From Leclercia sp. 29361 (GTDB taxonomy: Bacteria; Pseudomonadota; Gammaproteobacteria; Enterobacterales; Enterobacteriaceae): 64,000 nucleotides of DNA. The notes beneath the pieces are model-generated. The model searched no databases, was not told the origin of the DNA, and worked only from the letters and a program-made list of their open reading frames with translations. Positions 1 through 10,102 of the stretch are shown one piece after another (the first letter of the stretch is position 1; the number at the start of each line of letters is the position of its first letter). The position numbers were made by a program, and so were the translations under genes. The DNA lies in contig NZ_CP049786.1 of the NCBI RefSeq assembly GCF_011290365.1, forward strand, positions 4,588,001-4,652,000, read 5' to 3'.

Positions 1-383
1 AGACCGAGACCGAGGATCACATAAATCATGGTCAGGGTGGCGATATCCACCGTCCCGCGTGAAACCATGAACGGCCAGGCCACAGCCGCCACCAGCAGCG
101 CCACGAGGAACAGCTTCTGTTTGATGGTCGAACCGTCGATGGCCGGCAGCACAAACTTCGGCCCGGAGACGTTTTTCAGTGTCTTCTGGAAAATCGGACG
201 CAGCAGCTGGAAGAAGAAGACCACCGCCGTACCGACAAACACCCACTGCCAGCGGATATCAGACGCAACATCCACCACCAGTTTGGTGCCGCTCAGCTCC
301 AGCTGAACGCCCATAAAGACGCCCGCCAGCACGAAGAACATGACCGCCGAAAGCAGCGCCATTGCAAAATGCATCGGTTTCAT
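1..383 (-). CDS. livM: Branched-chain amino acid ABC transporter permease LivM (N-terminal part)
   Basis: This is one of the two inner-membrane permeases of the LIV-I/LS high-affinity transporter for leucine, isoleucine and valine, pairing with LivH. Only the first ~127 residues lie in the window; the gene runs off the left edge. The translation starts MKPMHFAMALLSAVMFFVLA and ends in the TRGTVDIATLTMIYVILGLG segment, matching E. coli LivM closely. The ATG at 383 overlaps the livH stop (ATGA), which indicates translational coupling in a livKHMGF-type operon. The call is firm for the part seen. Confidence 0.95.
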   Translation of the reverse strand, partial: MKPMHFAMALLSAVMFFVLAGVFMGVQLELSGTKLVVDVASDIRWQWVFVGTAVVFFFQLLRPIFQKTLKNVSGPKFVLPAIDGSTIKQKLFLVALLVAAVAWPFMVSRGTVDIATLTMIYVILGLG

Positions 384-1306
384 ACTTTCTCTACCTCCGG
401 ACGACCCAGGATCCCGGTCGGCATCACCAGCAGCACCAGAATCAGCAGCGCGAAGGAGACCACGTCTTTATATTCGGTACTCAGGTAGGCAGAGGAGAGA
501 GCTTCGGCCACGCCGAGGATCAGGCCGCCGATCATCGCCCCCGGAATACTGCCGATCCCGCCCAGCACCGCGGCGGTAAAGGCTTTCATCCCGGCCATAA
601 AGCCGATGTACGGGTTGATTACGCCGTAGAACTGACCAAGCAGCACGCCCGCAACCGCCGCCATCGCCGCACCAATCACAAAGGTCAGGGCGATCACGCG
701 GTCGGTGTTAATGCCGAGCAGGCTCGCCATCTTCAGATCTTCCGCGCAGGCGCGGCAGGCGCGACCCATGCGGGAGTAACGGATGAAAATGGTCAGGGCC
801 AGCATGGCGAGGAAGGTCACAATCCAGATCACCAGCTGCATGGTAGTAATCGACGCCGAGAAGTTCTCGCTGGCGCCAACAATCCACTGGCCGTTGAAGA
901 GGCTTGGCAGCGCCACATCGCGCGACCCTTCGGTCAGGCTGACGTAGTTTTGCAGGAAGATGGACATCCCGATGGCGGAGATCAGCGCGATCAGGCGCTT
1001 AGAGCTACGCACCGGGCGATAGGCCACCCGCTCGATGCTCCAGCCGTAGGCGCTGGCAATGATAATCGCCCCGACAAACCCGGCGGCCACCAGCAGCCAG
1101 CTGCTGTCGATCCCCATCATCATCAGCGCGGCGATAATCATAAAGGAGACATAACTGCCGATCATGTACACCTCGCCGTGGGCGAAGTTGATCATGCCGA
1201 TAATGCCGTACACCATCGTGTAGCCGATGGCGATCAGTGCATAGGTGCTTCCCAGCGTGACGCCGTTAAACATCTGCTGCAGGAAATAGAGAAACTGCTC
1301 GGACAT
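380..1306 (-). CDS. livH: Branched-chain amino acid ABC transporter permease LivH
   Basis: Inner-membrane permease of the LIV-I/LS branched-chain amino acid importer, working with LivM, the ATPases LivG/LivF and the periplasmic receptors LivJ or LivK. The 308-residue product has the family's usual length and about eight hydrophobic membrane segments, with the typical MINFAHGEVYMIGSY stretch near residue 40. It follows livK by about 50 bp on the same strand and overlaps livM by 4 bp, so it is a member of the livKHM operon. It is nearly identical in sequence pattern to the E. coli protein. Confidence 0.97.
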   Translation of the reverse strand: MSEQFLYFLQQMFNGVTLGSTYALIAIGYTMVYGIIGMINFAHGEVYMIGSYVSFMIIAALMMMGIDSSWLLVAAGFVGAIIIASAYGWSIERVAYRPVRSSKRLIALISAIGMSIFLQNYVSLTEGSRDVALPSLFNGQWIVGASENFSASITTMQLVIWIVTFLAMLALTIFIRYSRMGRACRACAEDLKMASLLGINTDRVIALTFVIGAAMAAVAGVLLGQFYGVINPYIGFMAGMKAFTAAVLGGIGSIPGAMIGGLILGVAEALSSAYLSTEYKDVVSFALLILVLLVMPTGILGRPEVEKV

Positions 1307-1356
1307 AAGGTAACCTTTCTATTCCCGCCCGGTCATGCCGGGCGGTGGGATAATGA

Positions 1357-2466
1357 TTATTTGGCGACCGAGGATGAACCGTCGGCGTGCCACTTAAAGA
1401 CACCAAACTCAAATCCCTTCAGATCGCCTTTCTCATCCCAGTTCAGCGGCCCAATCACGGTGTTTGCCCCGTGTGCTTTTAAATCTTTAATCAGATCCTG
1501 CGGTGCTTTGCTGCCGGTACGATCCATGGCGGTCGCCAGAGATTGCACGGCGGCATAGGTGATCCACACGTACGGACCACTCGCGTCTTTCTTCTCTGCT
1601 TTCAGGGCATCGACGATAGCAGCGTTGGCCGGATCCTGGTCATAGCGTTTTGGCATCGTCACCAGCATGCCTTCGCCCGCGTCGCCGGCAATGTTCGACA
1701 GCGAGGCGTTACCCACCCCCTCCGGCCCCATAAACTGGGTTTTCAGACCGACAGCGCGGGCCTGACGCAGCATCTGACCCATTTCCGGGTAGTAACCACC
1801 GTAGTAGACGAAGTCGATGTTCTCTTTCTGCAGACGGGCCAGCAGCGCGGAGAAGTCTTTCTCGCCCGCGGTGATGCCGTCGAAGAAGACCACGTTGGCG
1901 CCGCCTTTTTTCAGGCCATCCTGCACCGAGCGGGCCAGCCCTTCGCCGTACTGCTGCTTATCGTGAATGATGGCGATACGCTGCGGCTTGACGCTTTCGA
2001 TGATGTACTTCGCCGCGGTCGGCCCCTGAGAGGAGTCGAGCCCGGCGGTACGCATGATGTACTGGTAGCCGCGCTGGGTCAGCTCCGGGTTAGTGGCGCC
2101 TGGCGTGATCATCAGGATGCCTTCGTCTTCGTAGATGTCAGACGCAGGCTGGGTGGAGGAGGAGCAGAGATGGCCAATCACATACTGAATGCCATCGTTA
2201 ACAATTTTGTTGGCGACGGCGACGGCTTGTTTCGGGTCACAGGCATCGTCATATTCCACGCCGACCAGTTTGTCGCCTTTAATACCGCCTTTGGCGTTGA
2301 TGTCTTTAATGGCCTGGCGCGCGCCGTTGAACTCCATATCGCCCCACTGGGCAACAGGGCCGGACATCGCCCCTACAACAGCAACTTTAATATCTTCCGC
2401 CGCAGCGGTATGGGTGATCGCCAGTGCAACCATCCCCGCGATGATAGTTTTCGCGTTCCTTTTCAT
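1357..2466 (-). CDS. livK: Leucine-specific periplasmic binding protein LivK
   Basis: Periplasmic receptor that delivers leucine to the LivHMGF transporter (LS system). The start was set at 2466, [20 protein letters not shown], because a GGGGA ribosome-binding site lies about 8 bp upstream; a longer reading frame extends 20 codons further but does not fit the family. The product is 369 residues, the E. coli length. Residues 1-23 form a signal peptide ending AAA, followed by [14 protein letters not shown]. It is a paralogue of LivJ (3372-4472); the two share long identical stretches such as [15 protein letters not shown]. Lrp-type regulation is known for the family but no site was mapped here. 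Confidence 0.96.
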   Translation of the reverse strand: MKRNAKTIIAGMVALAITHTAAAEDIKVAVVGAMSGPVAQWGDMEFNGARQAIKDINAKGGIKGDKLVGVEYDDACDPKQAVAVANKIVNDGIQYVIGHLCSSSTQPASDIYEDEGILMITPGATNPELTQRGYQYIMRTAGLDSSQGPTAAKYIIESVKPQRIAIIHDKQQYGEGLARSVQDGLKKGGANVVFFDGITAGEKDFSALLARLQKENIDFVYYGGYYPEMGQMLRQARAVGLKTQFMGPEGVGNASLSNIAGDAGEGMLVTMPKRYDQDPANAAIVDALKAEKKDASGPYVWITYAAVQSLATAMDRTGSKAPQDLIKDLKAHGANTVIGPLNWDEKGDLKGFEFGVFKWHADGSSSVAK

Positions 2467-2890
2467 CTGTGAATCCCCATTCGTGACGTGGTGTATATAT
2501 TTTGTTTTATTATGGTTAAAAAGCATTCTGTACTTTTATTAAACAACGCAACTTTTGCTATTGCCTTTAATGGTTTAGCGAGGTTTTTTGCCTAAAACCA
2601 GACTAAAATCTCTATATTTCAGGCTATTAAGCAAAGATAATATTCTGAAATCTGGCAGAGATAAACAAATAAAAGTGCAGTTTGCAGCATAAAATAACGG
2701 ACGAATAAGCGGAATAAATCACTGCCATTTAGGTTAATATTCTGCTTATTTTTCGATCCCTGCGTTTTCTGGCTGCGCTTTTACCTGCTAAAAAAGCAAT
2801 CACCTGGGGAATGGATTTAAAAAGTGGAAGCGTCTGGCTAAATAAATTGAGTACACTGCCCCTACTCTTTTTGATTTGGACACGCGGCTA
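2467..2890. promoter_or_regulatory. AT-rich divergent control region between livK and panM
   Basis: This 424 bp interval holds no gene. It is visibly AT-rich with many T and A runs and must carry the promoter and leader of the livKHM operon leftward and the promoter of panM rightward. In E. coli the equivalent region responds to Lrp and leucine. I see no unambiguous sigma-70 hexamer pair or clear attenuator hairpin, so no precise sites are marked. Confidence 0.5.
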
Positions 2891-3274
2891 ATGAAACTGA
2901 CCATCCACCGTCTGGAGAAATTTAGCGACCAGGATCATATCGACCTCAACAAGATCTGGCCGGAATATTCCCCCTCCTCACTCACCGTTGATGAAACACA
3001 CCGTATTTATGCAGCGCGCTTTAACGAGCGGCTGTTAGGCGCGGTACGGGTAACGCTGAGCGGTACGCAAGGGGCACTGGACTCCCTGCGCGTGCGCGAG
3101 GTCACCCGTCGTCGCGGCGTAGGGCAATATTTGATTGAAGAGGTGATGCGCGATAACCCGAGCGTGGCCTCGTGGTGGATGGCGGATATCGGCGTGGAAG
3201 ACCGGGGCGTGATGGCGGCGTTTATGCAGGCGCTGGGGTTTACGGCGCAAAGCAATGGGTGGGAGAAGCATTAA
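2891..3274 (+). CDS. panM: PanD regulatory factor PanM (PanZ), GNAT-fold
   Basis: Small GNAT-fold protein that binds acetyl-CoA and the pro-enzyme of aspartate decarboxylase PanD, promoting its self-cleavage and tuning beta-alanine and pantothenate synthesis to CoA level. The start is at 2891 (MKLTIHRLEKFSDQDHIDL), giving 127 residues as in E. coli; an in-frame ATG five codons upstream is ignored. The central acetyl-CoA loop reads RRRGVGQYLIEEV (near residues 73-85). It is a single gene between the divergent livK and the opposing livJ. Confidence 0.95.
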   Translation: MKLTIHRLEKFSDQDHIDLNKIWPEYSPSSLTVDETHRIYAARFNERLLGAVRVTLSGTQGALDSLRVREVTRRRGVGQYLIEEVMRDNPSVASWWMADIGVEDRGVMAAFMQALGFTAQSNGWEKH

Positions 3275-3297
3275 AAAACCACGGGTGCGGCCTGATG

Positions 3298-3330
3298 CCC
3301 TCACCCCGGCCCTCTCCCACAGGGAGAGGG
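3298..3330. repeat. Dispersed GC-rich intergenic palindrome (CCCTCACCC / CCCTCTCCC type)
   Basis: The sequence CCCTCACCCCGG is followed by CCCTCTCCC, a short loop and GGGAGAGGG, making a hairpin. A related element, partly in inverse orientation, occurs at 10103-10199 between yhhL and yhhM. It looks like an enterobacterial dispersed intergenic palindrome; no mobility gene is associated. Confidence 0.6.
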
Positions 3331-3340
3331 AGCACACATT

Positions 3341-3368
3341 AAAAAAGGCAACTTACGTTGCCTTTTTG
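3341..3368 (-). terminator. Intrinsic terminator of livJ
   Basis: AAAAAGGCAAC-gtaa-GTTGCCTTTTTT on the minus strand, directly after the livJ stop at 3372. The flanking A and T runs make it potentially bidirectional, so it can also stop panM transcripts. Confidence 0.85.
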
Positions 3369-3371
3369 CTT

Positions 3372-4472
3372 TTATTTGGCGTCGGTCGCGGTACCGTTAG
3401 CATGCCAGTCGAATACGCCGAACTCGAAGCCTTTCAGATCGCCCTTCTCATCCCATGAGAGCGGCCCCATCACGGTCTCAACGGAGTTGGCTTTCAGCCA
3501 GGTCGCAATCTCAGCCGGTTCAGCAGACTGATTCAGACCCGCCTGCAGGGTTTGCAGTGCGGCGTAGGTGGTCCAGACGAATGCGCCGCTTGGATCCTGT
3601 TTCTTGGCTTTGATCGCATCTACGATCGGTTTGTTGGCTGGAACCTGGTCGTAGTTCTTCGGTTTGGTGACCAGCAGGCCTTCAGCCGATTCACCAGCGA
3701 TATTAGACAGCGACACGTTTGCCACCCCTTCCGGGCCCATAAACTGGGTTTTCAGACCGGCAGCACGCGCCTGACGCAGGAGCTGGCCCATCTCAGGGTG
3801 GTAACCACCGTAGTAGACGAAATCGATGTTCTCTTTCTTCAGACGCGCCACCATGGTAGAGAAATCTTTCTCACCGGCGGTAATACCGTCGAAGAACACC
3901 ACGTTGGCATTGGATTTTTTCAGGTTGTCCTGCACGGAACGCGCCAGGCCTTCACCGTACTGCTGCTTGTCATGGACAATAGCGATACGCTGCGGCTTCA
4001 CTTTATCGACAATATATTTCGCCGCGGTTGGACCCTGGTCAGAGTCCAGGCCAGTGGTACGCATTACCATCTTGTAGCCACGGGCGGTCAGTTCCGGCGC
4101 GGTGGCAGCAGGGGTGATCATCAGAATACCTTCGTCTTCGTAGATGTCAGACGCAGGCTGCGTGGAAGAGGAGCACAGGTGGCCGATCACGTATTTGATG
4201 CCGTCGTTGACCACTTTGTTGGCTACCGCAACCGCTTGTTTCGGGTCACAGGCATCATCATATTTTACGATCTGCAGCTTTTCGCCTTTGATACCGCCCT
4301 TGGCATTAATGTCGGCAACCGCTTGTTCTGCGCCGGTAAACTCCTGGTCGCCGTACTGCGCTACCGGACCGGACATGGCGCCAACCACGGCCACTTTAAT
4401 ATCAGCCTGAGCCATGGTGCTGAATGCCAGCGCGATACATCCTGCCAGTAAGGCTTTGCCCTTCATATTCAT
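3372..4472 (-). CDS. livJ: Leu/Ile/Val periplasmic binding protein LivJ
   Basis: Periplasmic receptor of the LIV-I system, with broader specificity (Leu, Ile, Val) than LivK. The start at 4472 ([20 protein letters not shown]) gives a 366-residue protein with a signal peptide of about 23 residues ending AQA, then [13 protein letters not shown] second ATG two codons in is possible. It is transcribed alone, terminating at the hairpin at 3341-3368, and lies next to livKHM with panM in between, as in E. coli. LivJ and LivK are evident tandem paralogues. Confidence 0.96.
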   Translation of the reverse strand: MNMKGKALLAGCIALAFSTMAQADIKVAVVGAMSGPVAQYGDQEFTGAEQAVADINAKGGIKGEKLQIVKYDDACDPKQAVAVANKVVNDGIKYVIGHLCSSSTQPASDIYEDEGILMITPAATAPELTARGYKMVMRTTGLDSDQGPTAAKYIVDKVKPQRIAIVHDKQQYGEGLARSVQDNLKKSNANVVFFDGITAGEKDFSTMVARLKKENIDFVYYGGYHPEMGQLLRQARAAGLKTQFMGPEGVANVSLSNIAGESAEGLLVTKPKNYDQVPANKPIVDAIKAKKQDPSGAFVWTTYAALQTLQAGLNQSAEPAEIATWLKANSVETVMGPLSWDEKGDLKGFEFGVFDWHANGTATDAK

Positions 4473-4721
4473 CCTGAGAATCCCCATTGTGATGGTTATT
4501 GTGTTTGTTGTGATGTTGTTTTATGGCGCTTTATTTCGATTATGCGTCTGCCGTGCGCGCCTTTTCAGCATACTCTGCTAAAACATACCCCATTTTTATC
4601 TATTTGGAATAGCTATTTTGAAATGTATATAAGGTAAGGAAGGCTTTAACGAGTCAGCGCACAACACAGGGGTAAGTGTTTGCCGGCAGGGGGAAAACGC
4701 CCGACGGGCGCTAAAAAAACA

Positions 4722-4755
4722 AAACCCCCGAATTTGCATTCGAGGGTTATCGGGG
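4722..4755 (-). terminator. Intrinsic terminator of rpoH
   Basis: AACCCTCGAATGCAAATTCGGGGGTT forms a hairpin on the minus strand with TTTGTTTTTTT following. It begins about 15 bp beyond the rpoH stop codon. Confidence 0.85.
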
Positions 4756-4768
4756 TACTTCGCGGGGA

Positions 4769-5626
4769 TTAGGCTTCGATAGCGGCGCGAAGTTTTTTCA
4801 TGGCGTTCTTCTCAAGCTGACGCACACGTTCAGCGGAGACGCCGTAGCGGTCGGCCAGCTCCTGCAGGGTGGACTTGTTGTCTTCGTCCAGCCAGCGGGC
4901 ACGGATAATATCCTGGCTACGCTCGTCGAGGCCTTCCATTGCGAAGGTCAGCTTGTTGGCGGCCTGCTCTTCCCAGTTGTCATCTTCGATGCCGTCGGCA
5001 AAGTTGGACGACTTATCCTGCAGATAGAGGACCGGGGCCATCGGCTGGCTGTCGGACGCATCATCGTCAGAGGACATATCAAAAGTCATGTCCTGCGCGG
5101 CCATACGGGATTCCATCTCGCGCACATCTTTGCTGGATACGCCCAGCTCGCGGGCAACCATCTCGACTTCATCCTGGTTAAACCAGCCCAGACGCTGCTT
5201 GGTTTTACGCAGGTTAAAGAACAGTTTACGCTGAGCTTTAGTGGTTGCGACCTTCACGATACGCCAGTTACGCAGCACGTATTCGTGGATTTCCGCTTTG
5301 ATCCAGTGCACGGCGAAGGAGACCAGACGCACACCCACTTCCGGGTTGAAGCGACGCACCGCCTTCATCAGGCCGATGTTGCCTTCCTGAATCAAATCCG
5401 CCTGCGGCAGGCCATAGCCCGCGTAGTTACGAGCAACGTGAACAACAAAGCGCAGGTGTGACAGGATCAGCGTCTTAGCTGCTTCCAGATCGCCCTGGTA
5501 ATGCAGCTTTTCAGCGAGCTCCTTTTCTTCCTCGGCCGTCAACATCGGCCAGGTGTTCGCAGCCCGGATGTAAGACTCCAGGTTACCAACAGGGGCTAAA
5601 GCTAAAGTTTGCATTTCTTTGGTCAT
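4769..5626 (-). CDS. rpoH: RNA polymerase heat-shock sigma factor RpoH (sigma-32)
   Basis: Alternative sigma factor directing transcription of heat-shock genes, and short-lived because DnaK/DnaJ and FtsH recognise it. The 285-residue product has the family layout: region 2 with [16 protein letters not shown] near 80-95, the diagnostic RpoH box QRKLFFNLR at 132-140, and a C-terminal helix-turn-helix ([18 protein letters not shown], about 254-272). The start is ATG 5626 behind GAGAGGA. It lies downstream of ftsYEX on the same strand but has its own promoter region. The 5' end of the message in enterobacteria acts as an RNA thermometer, which I infer but did not fold here. A matching sigma-32 promoter appears at prlC in this window. 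Confidence 0.98.
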   Translation of the reverse strand: MTKEMQTLALAPVGNLESYIRAANTWPMLTAEEEKELAEKLHYQGDLEAAKTLILSHLRFVVHVARNYAGYGLPQADLIQEGNIGLMKAVRRFNPEVGVRLVSFAVHWIKAEIHEYVLRNWRIVKVATTKAQRKLFFNLRKTKQRLGWFNQDEVEMVARELGVSSKDVREMESRMAAQDMTFDMSSDDDASDSQPMAPVLYLQDKSSNFADGIEDDNWEEQAANKLTFAMEGLDERSQDIIRARWLDEDNKSTLQELADRYGVSAERVRQLEKNAMKKLRAAIEA

Positions 5627-5738
5627 TCATTCCTCTCAATCGATTCTTTCTGGCGGCGGTTTGTCCCCATCAGGCAACGAACATGCCAGAATTAATGAGC
5701 AACGAGAATATCATTCACTCTTTTATCAGACAGTGATT

Positions 5739-5771
5739 TTATCCACAAGTTCCGAGTGAAACTGTGAATAA
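5739..5771. promoter_or_regulatory. Two DnaA-box-like sites upstream of rpoH
   Basis: TTATCCACA at 5739-5747 is a perfect DnaA box, and TTATTCACA (minus strand, 5763-5771) is a second, 15 bp away and inverted. E. coli rpoH is known to carry DnaA boxes in its promoter region, with DnaA modulating two of its promoters, so the location fits. Promoter hexamers themselves were not assigned. Confidence 0.65.
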
Positions 5772-5828
5772 ATTACGCACAAAATGTGACACGGGGATGA
5801 TTATGCGGGACAGAGTCAACAGGGGACT

Positions 5829-5863
5829 CTTTCCCTGCACGGTGATTCTCAATGCAGGGAAAG
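5829..5863. repeat. 10-bp perfect inverted repeat between ftsX and rpoH
   Basis: CTTTCCCTGC (5829-5838) and GCAGGGAAAG (5854-5863) flank a 15-nt loop just after the ftsX stop. There is no T tract on either strand, so it is not a textbook intrinsic terminator; it may be an ftsX 3' stabilising hairpin or a weak terminator before the rpoH promoters. Confidence 0.6.
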
Positions 5864-5880
5864 ATTATACCAGAGATTTT

Positions 5881-6939
5881 TTAGTCAGGGGTAAAGTGAC
5901 GTAAATGTTGCACGGTTGCTAACCATGCTGCGATCCAGCCGATCATCGAGCACACCAGCAGCAATAACAGGCACTCATCGAAGGCTAAGCCACTGATATT
6001 AAACTTCGTTCCAAAAACCTGCGCCACATCGGTGACGGCCGCAGAAAGTCGCATCACCAAAATTTCTGACAATATCAGTGAAAGAAATGCGCCGGAAAAA
6101 CCGAGCAATGCGCCGCCATACAGGAAGGGACGCAGGATGAAACCGTCGGTGGCGCCGATCAGCTTCTGTACGTTAATGGTGTCGCGACGGGCGAAGATAC
6201 TCAGCCGCACGCTGTTGCCGATAACGAGGAACACTGCCGCCACCATCAGCACGCCGATCATGGCTGCGACGCGTCCGACCAGGCCAGTCAGCGCCGTCAG
6301 ACGGGCAAACCAGCTGTCGTCCATCCGCACTTCATCGATGCCGTTGATGCGGGATACGCGATCGCGCAGGGTGTTCAGCGACTCGGTGCCCTGGAAATCC
6401 AGTTTCGGGATCACCACCGCCACCGCGGGCAGAGGGTTCTCCTCCAGCATATCCAGCGCGCCGCCAAACCCGGACCAGTTACGGAACTCGCCTAAGGCCT
6501 CATCCCGTGACAGGTAGTTTACTTTCTCAACGCCCTGCTCCGCCTGCAGCTGCCCCACCACCTGCGCCGCCGCGTTATCGTCGAGCGCTTTGTCGAGATA
6601 GACGGTGATCTGCGGGGAAGGATAGTACTGCGACGCCGCCTGGTTTACGTTTTTGTAGACCATGTAGCAGACGCTGGGCAGGGTCAGGGAGATGGCAATC
6701 ACCATCACCGTCAGGAAGGTGGCCAGCGGTTTGCTTTTCAGATCCTGCAGCGCGCCCTGGAAGGCGTACCGCACCTGTTCGTTAAAGACGTTGGTTTTGC
6801 GCGAGTTGGGTTTTGGCGCGGATTTGCTGCGCTTCGGCGCATTGCGGTTGCCGTCACCCGGGCCGCCCGCCGATTTACGAAAACGGTCGAGCTTGCTGCC
6901 AAACTGCCGCATCTGGTTCATTGCATCACGCTTATTCAC
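5881..6939 (-). CDS. ftsX: Cell division protein FtsX (ABC transporter-like permease)
   Basis: Inner-membrane partner of the FtsE ATPase. The FtsEX complex sits at the septal ring and activates the amidase activator EnvC in the periplasm. The 352-residue product (E. coli length) has a basic cytoplasmic N-terminus, a first membrane helix near 75-95, a periplasmic domain and three C-terminal helices. The start is GTG at 6939, overlapping the ftsE stop by 8 bp, as known for this operon. It is the third gene of ftsYEX. Confidence 0.97.
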   Translation of the reverse strand: MNKRDAMNQMRQFGSKLDRFRKSAGGPGDGNRNAPKRSKSAPKPNSRKTNVFNEQVRYAFQGALQDLKSKPLATFLTVMVIAISLTLPSVCYMVYKNVNQAASQYYPSPQITVYLDKALDDNAAAQVVGQLQAEQGVEKVNYLSRDEALGEFRNWSGFGGALDMLEENPLPAVAVVIPKLDFQGTESLNTLRDRVSRINGIDEVRMDDSWFARLTALTGLVGRVAAMIGVLMVAAVFLVIGNSVRLSIFARRDTINVQKLIGATDGFILRPFLYGGALLGFSGAFLSLILSEILVMRLSAAVTDVAQVFGTKFNISGLAFDECLLLLLVCSMIGWIAAWLATVQHLRHFTPD

Positions 6940-7597
6940 CGAGGCCTCCGTGCAAATGACCGTCGCTCAGCGTCAGCATGCGGTACGACCGACGGGAGAT
7001 AAGCCCCATGTCGTGCGTCGCCATCAGTACTGTCACCCCAACGCGGTTAAACTCCTCAAACAGACGCAGGATCCCTTCGGAAAGGGCGTCGTCCAGGTTA
7101 CCGGTAGGTTCATCCGCCAGCAGCACCGCCGGTTTGTTCACCACCGCGCGGGCAATGCCCACGCGCTGCTGTTCACCGCCGGAGAGCTGAATCGGAAAGT
7201 TCTTCGCTTTGTCCAGCAGCCCGACCTTATCCAGCGCCGCGGAGACGCGACGACGAATATCATCCCCACTGGCACCCGCAATAATCAGCGGGATCGCCAC
7301 GTTGTCGAATACCGTGCGGTCCATCAGCAGATGGTGATCCTGGAAAATCATGCCGATCTGCCGACGCAGGAACGGCACTTCACGGTTTTTCAGGCGGCTG
7401 ATGTCGTGGCCGCTAAACCAGATTTTCCCGGCGCTGGGCCGTTCGATCCCACAGATAAGCTTGAGCAGGGTACTTTTCCCGGCGCCGGAGTGACCGGTCA
7501 GGAATGCCATCTCGCCCGGCTGCAGATGGAAGTTAATCCCCTGCAGCGCTTGTCTCCCACCGAGATAGGCCTTGCTGACGTGTTCAAAGCGAATCAT
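6932..7597 (-). CDS. ftsE: Cell division ATP-binding protein FtsE
   Basis: ATPase of the FtsEX complex that couples Z-ring function to cell-wall hydrolysis. Walker [10 protein letters not shown] is at residues 35-43, the ABC signature LSGGEQQR near 138, and Walker B AVLLADEP near 157. Length 221 residues, normal for the family. It starts 2 bp after the ftsY stop and overlaps ftsX, so it is translationally coupled on both sides. Confidence 0.98.
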   Translation of the reverse strand: MIRFEHVSKAYLGGRQALQGINFHLQPGEMAFLTGHSGAGKSTLLKLICGIERPSAGKIWFSGHDISRLKNREVPFLRRQIGMIFQDHHLLMDRTVFDNVAIPLIIAGASGDDIRRRVSAALDKVGLLDKAKNFPIQLSGGEQQRVGIARAVVNKPAVLLADEPTGNLDDALSEGILRLFEEFNRVGVTVLMATHDMGLISRRSYRMLTLSDGHLHGGLGE

Positions 7598-7599
7598 TG

Positions 7600-9093
7600 T
7601 TAATCCTCTCGGGCAAAAAGTGCCTCAATAAAGTCGCCCGATTTAAACGGACGTAAATCTTCGATACGTTCGCCAACACCGATGTAACGGATAGGGATCC
7701 CGAACTGGTCCGCCACCGAGAAGATCACCCCGCCTTTCGCGGTGCCATCCAGCTTGGTCAGCGTGATCCCGGTCAGTCCTACCGCTTCATGGAACAGCTT
7801 CGCCTGACTGATAGCGTTCTGCCCGGTGCTGGCATCAATAGTCAGCATAATTTCATGCGGTGCATCTTCGTCCAGCTTCTTCATTACGCGGACGATCTTC
7901 TTCAGCTCTTCCATCAGGTGCGATTTATTCTGCAGACGCCCGGCGGTATCGGCAATCAGCACATCCACGTTACGCGCTTTCGCGGCCTGGATGGCGTCGA
8001 AAATCACTGATGCGGAGTCGGCGCCGGTATGCTGGGCAATCACCGGAATGTTGTTGCGCTGGCCCCACACCTGCAGCTGCTCAACGGCGGCGGCACGGAA
8101 GGTATCCCCCGCAGCCAGCATCACCGATTTGCCCTGCTGTTCGAACTGACGCGCCAGCTTGCCGATGGTGGTGGTTTTACCCACGCCGTTCACGCCGACC
8201 ATCAGAATAACAAAGGGCATTTTGCCTTCAATATTAAGCGGTTCGTCAACTTTTGCGAGGATTTCACCCATCTCTTCTTTCAGCAGGCCGTACAGCGCCT
8301 CGGCGTCGCGAAGCTGTTTACGGCTGGCGCTCTCGGTCAGACTGGTGATGATTTTGCGGGTAGTCTCCACGCCAACGTCAGCAATCAGGAGCTGTTCTTC
8401 CAGCTCTTCAAAGAGATCATCGTCGATTTTCTTGCCGCGGAACAGACTGATAAATCCGGAACCGAGGTTCTCTTTGGTTTTGACCAGGCTGCGTTTCAGG
8501 CGGGCGAAGAAACCTTCTTTGGTTGGTTTTTCCTGCTCCTGGGCAAGCTCTTCAACCGGCTCTTCCTCTTCAGTTACCGGGACGACAAGCACCGCTTCTT
8601 CTGCGGCTGCGGCCGCCAGCGCCTGAGCTTCGAGCTCTTCATCGCTAATGGGCTCTTCAACGTCGGTCTCTGGCAGGTACTCTTCCGGGATCGCTTCCTC
8701 AATTTCATCGAGGATCTCTTCCGGCAGCGGTAATTCTTCATGCTCAACCGCCTGCGGAGGTTCCACCTCAGCGACCGGCTCGACAATCTCTTCCACAGGC
8801 CCTGGCGCAACGGCCACTGGCTCTGGCTCAACCGGCTGTGGTTTTTCGCTCTCCTGGACCTGCTCAGTAAACTCAACCACCTCTTCGGCAAAGGCTTCTG
8901 TCTCTTCTTTGCTGTGGGCAGGCGTTTCTGCTTCTACGTCAGCGACGGTCTCAACAGGGGTTTCAGGCTGCGGCTGTTCAACAACAGCAGGCTGTTCGGC
9001 GATCTGTTGTTCTTCGTTTTGCTGCTCGGTTTCCTGCTCTTTTTGACCAAAGCCCAGCCAGGAAAAGAAGCCACGTTTTTTCTCTTTTGCCAT
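7600..9093 (-). CDS. ftsY: Signal recognition particle receptor FtsY
   Basis: SRP receptor GTPase that docks ribosome-nascent chain-SRP complexes at the membrane. The 497-residue product has a long Glu- and Pro-rich acidic A domain (about residues 20-190) and a C-terminal NG GTPase domain with GVNGVGKTTT (G1), DTAGR (G3) and TKLDG (G4) motifs. The start at 9093 (MAKEKKRGFFSWLGF) carries the membrane-targeting amphipathic start. First gene of the ftsYEX operon, divergent from rsmD. Confidence 0.98.
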   Translation of the reverse strand: MAKEKKRGFFSWLGFGQKEQETEQQNEEQQIAEQPAVVEQPQPETPVETVADVEAETPAHSKEETEAFAEEVVEFTEQVQESEKPQPVEPEPVAVAPGPVEEIVEPVAEVEPPQAVEHEELPLPEEILDEIEEAIPEEYLPETDVEEPISDEELEAQALAAAAAEEAVLVVPVTEEEEPVEELAQEQEKPTKEGFFARLKRSLVKTKENLGSGFISLFRGKKIDDDLFEELEEQLLIADVGVETTRKIITSLTESASRKQLRDAEALYGLLKEEMGEILAKVDEPLNIEGKMPFVILMVGVNGVGKTTTIGKLARQFEQQGKSVMLAAGDTFRAAAVEQLQVWGQRNNIPVIAQHTGADSASVIFDAIQAAKARNVDVLIADTAGRLQNKSHLMEELKKIVRVMKKLDEDAPHEIMLTIDASTGQNAISQAKLFHEAVGLTGITLTKLDGTAKGGVIFSVADQFGIPIRYIGVGERIEDLRPFKSGDFIEALFARED

Positions 9094-9229
9094 CTGCGAC
9101 TACACCCCTCGCGGTTAATTACTGGCGCTATATACATGGAAGCTAAAAAAATGATGAAATAGTTTATCACTTAACTTAACGCACATCACCGCCTGCAAGC
9201 GCAGGCCGTCGGTGTACCCGAGCAAAGAT

Positions 9230-9832
9230 ATGAAGAAACCCAACCGTGCCGCAGCGGGCCAGATACGTATTATCGGCGGTCAGTGGCGAGGCCGTAAACT
9301 GCCGGTACCGGATAGCCCCGGTCTGCGCCCGACCACCGACCGCGTTCGCGAGACGCTGTTTAACTGGCTGGCTCCTTCAATGGTAGATGCCCGCTGCCTG
9401 GACTGCTTCGCCGGAAGCGGCGCGCTTGGGCTCGAAGCCCTGTCGCGCTACGCCGCCAGCGCCACGCTGCTGGAGATGGACCGCAGCGTTTCTCAACAGC
9501 TTCAGCTAAACCTGGCCTCGCTGAAAGCGACACACGCCAACGTGGTCAATACTAACGCTCTCGCCTTCCTTGCGCAGGCGGGCACGCCGCACGATGTGGT
9601 GTTTGTCGATCCACCGTTCCGCAAAGGGCTGCTGGAAGAGACGCTGACGCTGCTGGAAAACAACGGCTGGCTGGCGGATGATGCGCTAATCTACGTCGAG
9701 AGTGAGGTAGAAAACGGTTTACCGCCGGTGCCTGCCCACTGGGATCTGCACCGGGAAAAAGTGGCCGGGCAGGTCGCCTATCGTCTTTATCACCGTCAAT
9801 CTCAAGGAGAGACCGATGCCGGTACTGATTAA
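9230..9832 (+). CDS. rsmD: 16S rRNA m2G966 methyltransferase RsmD
   Basis: Methylates N2 of guanosine 966 of 16S rRNA in assembled 30S subunits using SAM. The start was set at 9230 (MKKPNRAAAGQIRIIGGQWR), six codons inside the longest frame, to match the family; the product is 200 residues. The SAM-binding motif DCFAGSGALGLEAL is at 58-71 and the catalytic DPPF at 127-130. It is divergent from ftsY and its 3' end overlaps yhhL by 17 bp. Confidence 0.96.
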   Translation: MKKPNRAAAGQIRIIGGQWRGRKLPVPDSPGLRPTTDRVRETLFNWLAPSMVDARCLDCFAGSGALGLEALSRYAASATLLEMDRSVSQQLQLNLASLKATHANVVNTNALAFLAQAGTPHDVVFVDPPFRKGLLEETLTLLENNGWLADDALIYVESEVENGLPPVPAHWDLHREKVAGQVAYRLYHRQSQGETDAGTD

Positions 9833-10097
9833 TCTGGGTCGTTTACTGATGCTGGGGGTCTGGGCGTTTCTGATCCTCAACCTCGTCCATCCCTTCCCGC
9901 GTCCGATGAATATTTTCGTCAACGTGGCGCTGATTTTTACCTCATTTATGCATGCCCTGCAGATGGTGATGCTGAAAAACGGTATGCCAAAAGATGGCCC
10001 GAAAATGACCGGCTGGCAGCAGCTGCGGGTGTTTATTTTTGGCGTGTTTGAGCTGCTGGTGTGGATGAATAAGTTTAAGGCGCAGGCGAAGAAATAA
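9816..10097 (+). CDS. yhhL: DUF1145 small membrane protein YhhL
   Basis: 93-residue inner-membrane protein of unknown function (DUF1145, YhhL). Two to three hydrophobic segments are visible (about 5-25, 31-52 and 68-84). It overlaps the end of rsmD by 17 bp with a GGAGA ribosome-binding site inside rsmD, so the two are co-transcribed. Assignment rests on sequence match and position; no function is known. Confidence 0.9.
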   Translation: MPVLINLGRLLMLGVWAFLILNLVHPFPRPMNIFVNVALIFTSFMHALQMVMLKNGMPKDGPKMTGWQQLRVFIFGVFELLVWMNKFKAQAKK

Positions 10098-10102
10098 TTT
10101 TT

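Noticed and set aside
362..1558. Long plus-strand open frame (398 codons) across livH/livK
   Set aside because: It is antisense to livH and the end of livK, has low-complexity His/Gln/Arg-rich translation and no family resemblance; a shadow of GC-rich coding DNA.
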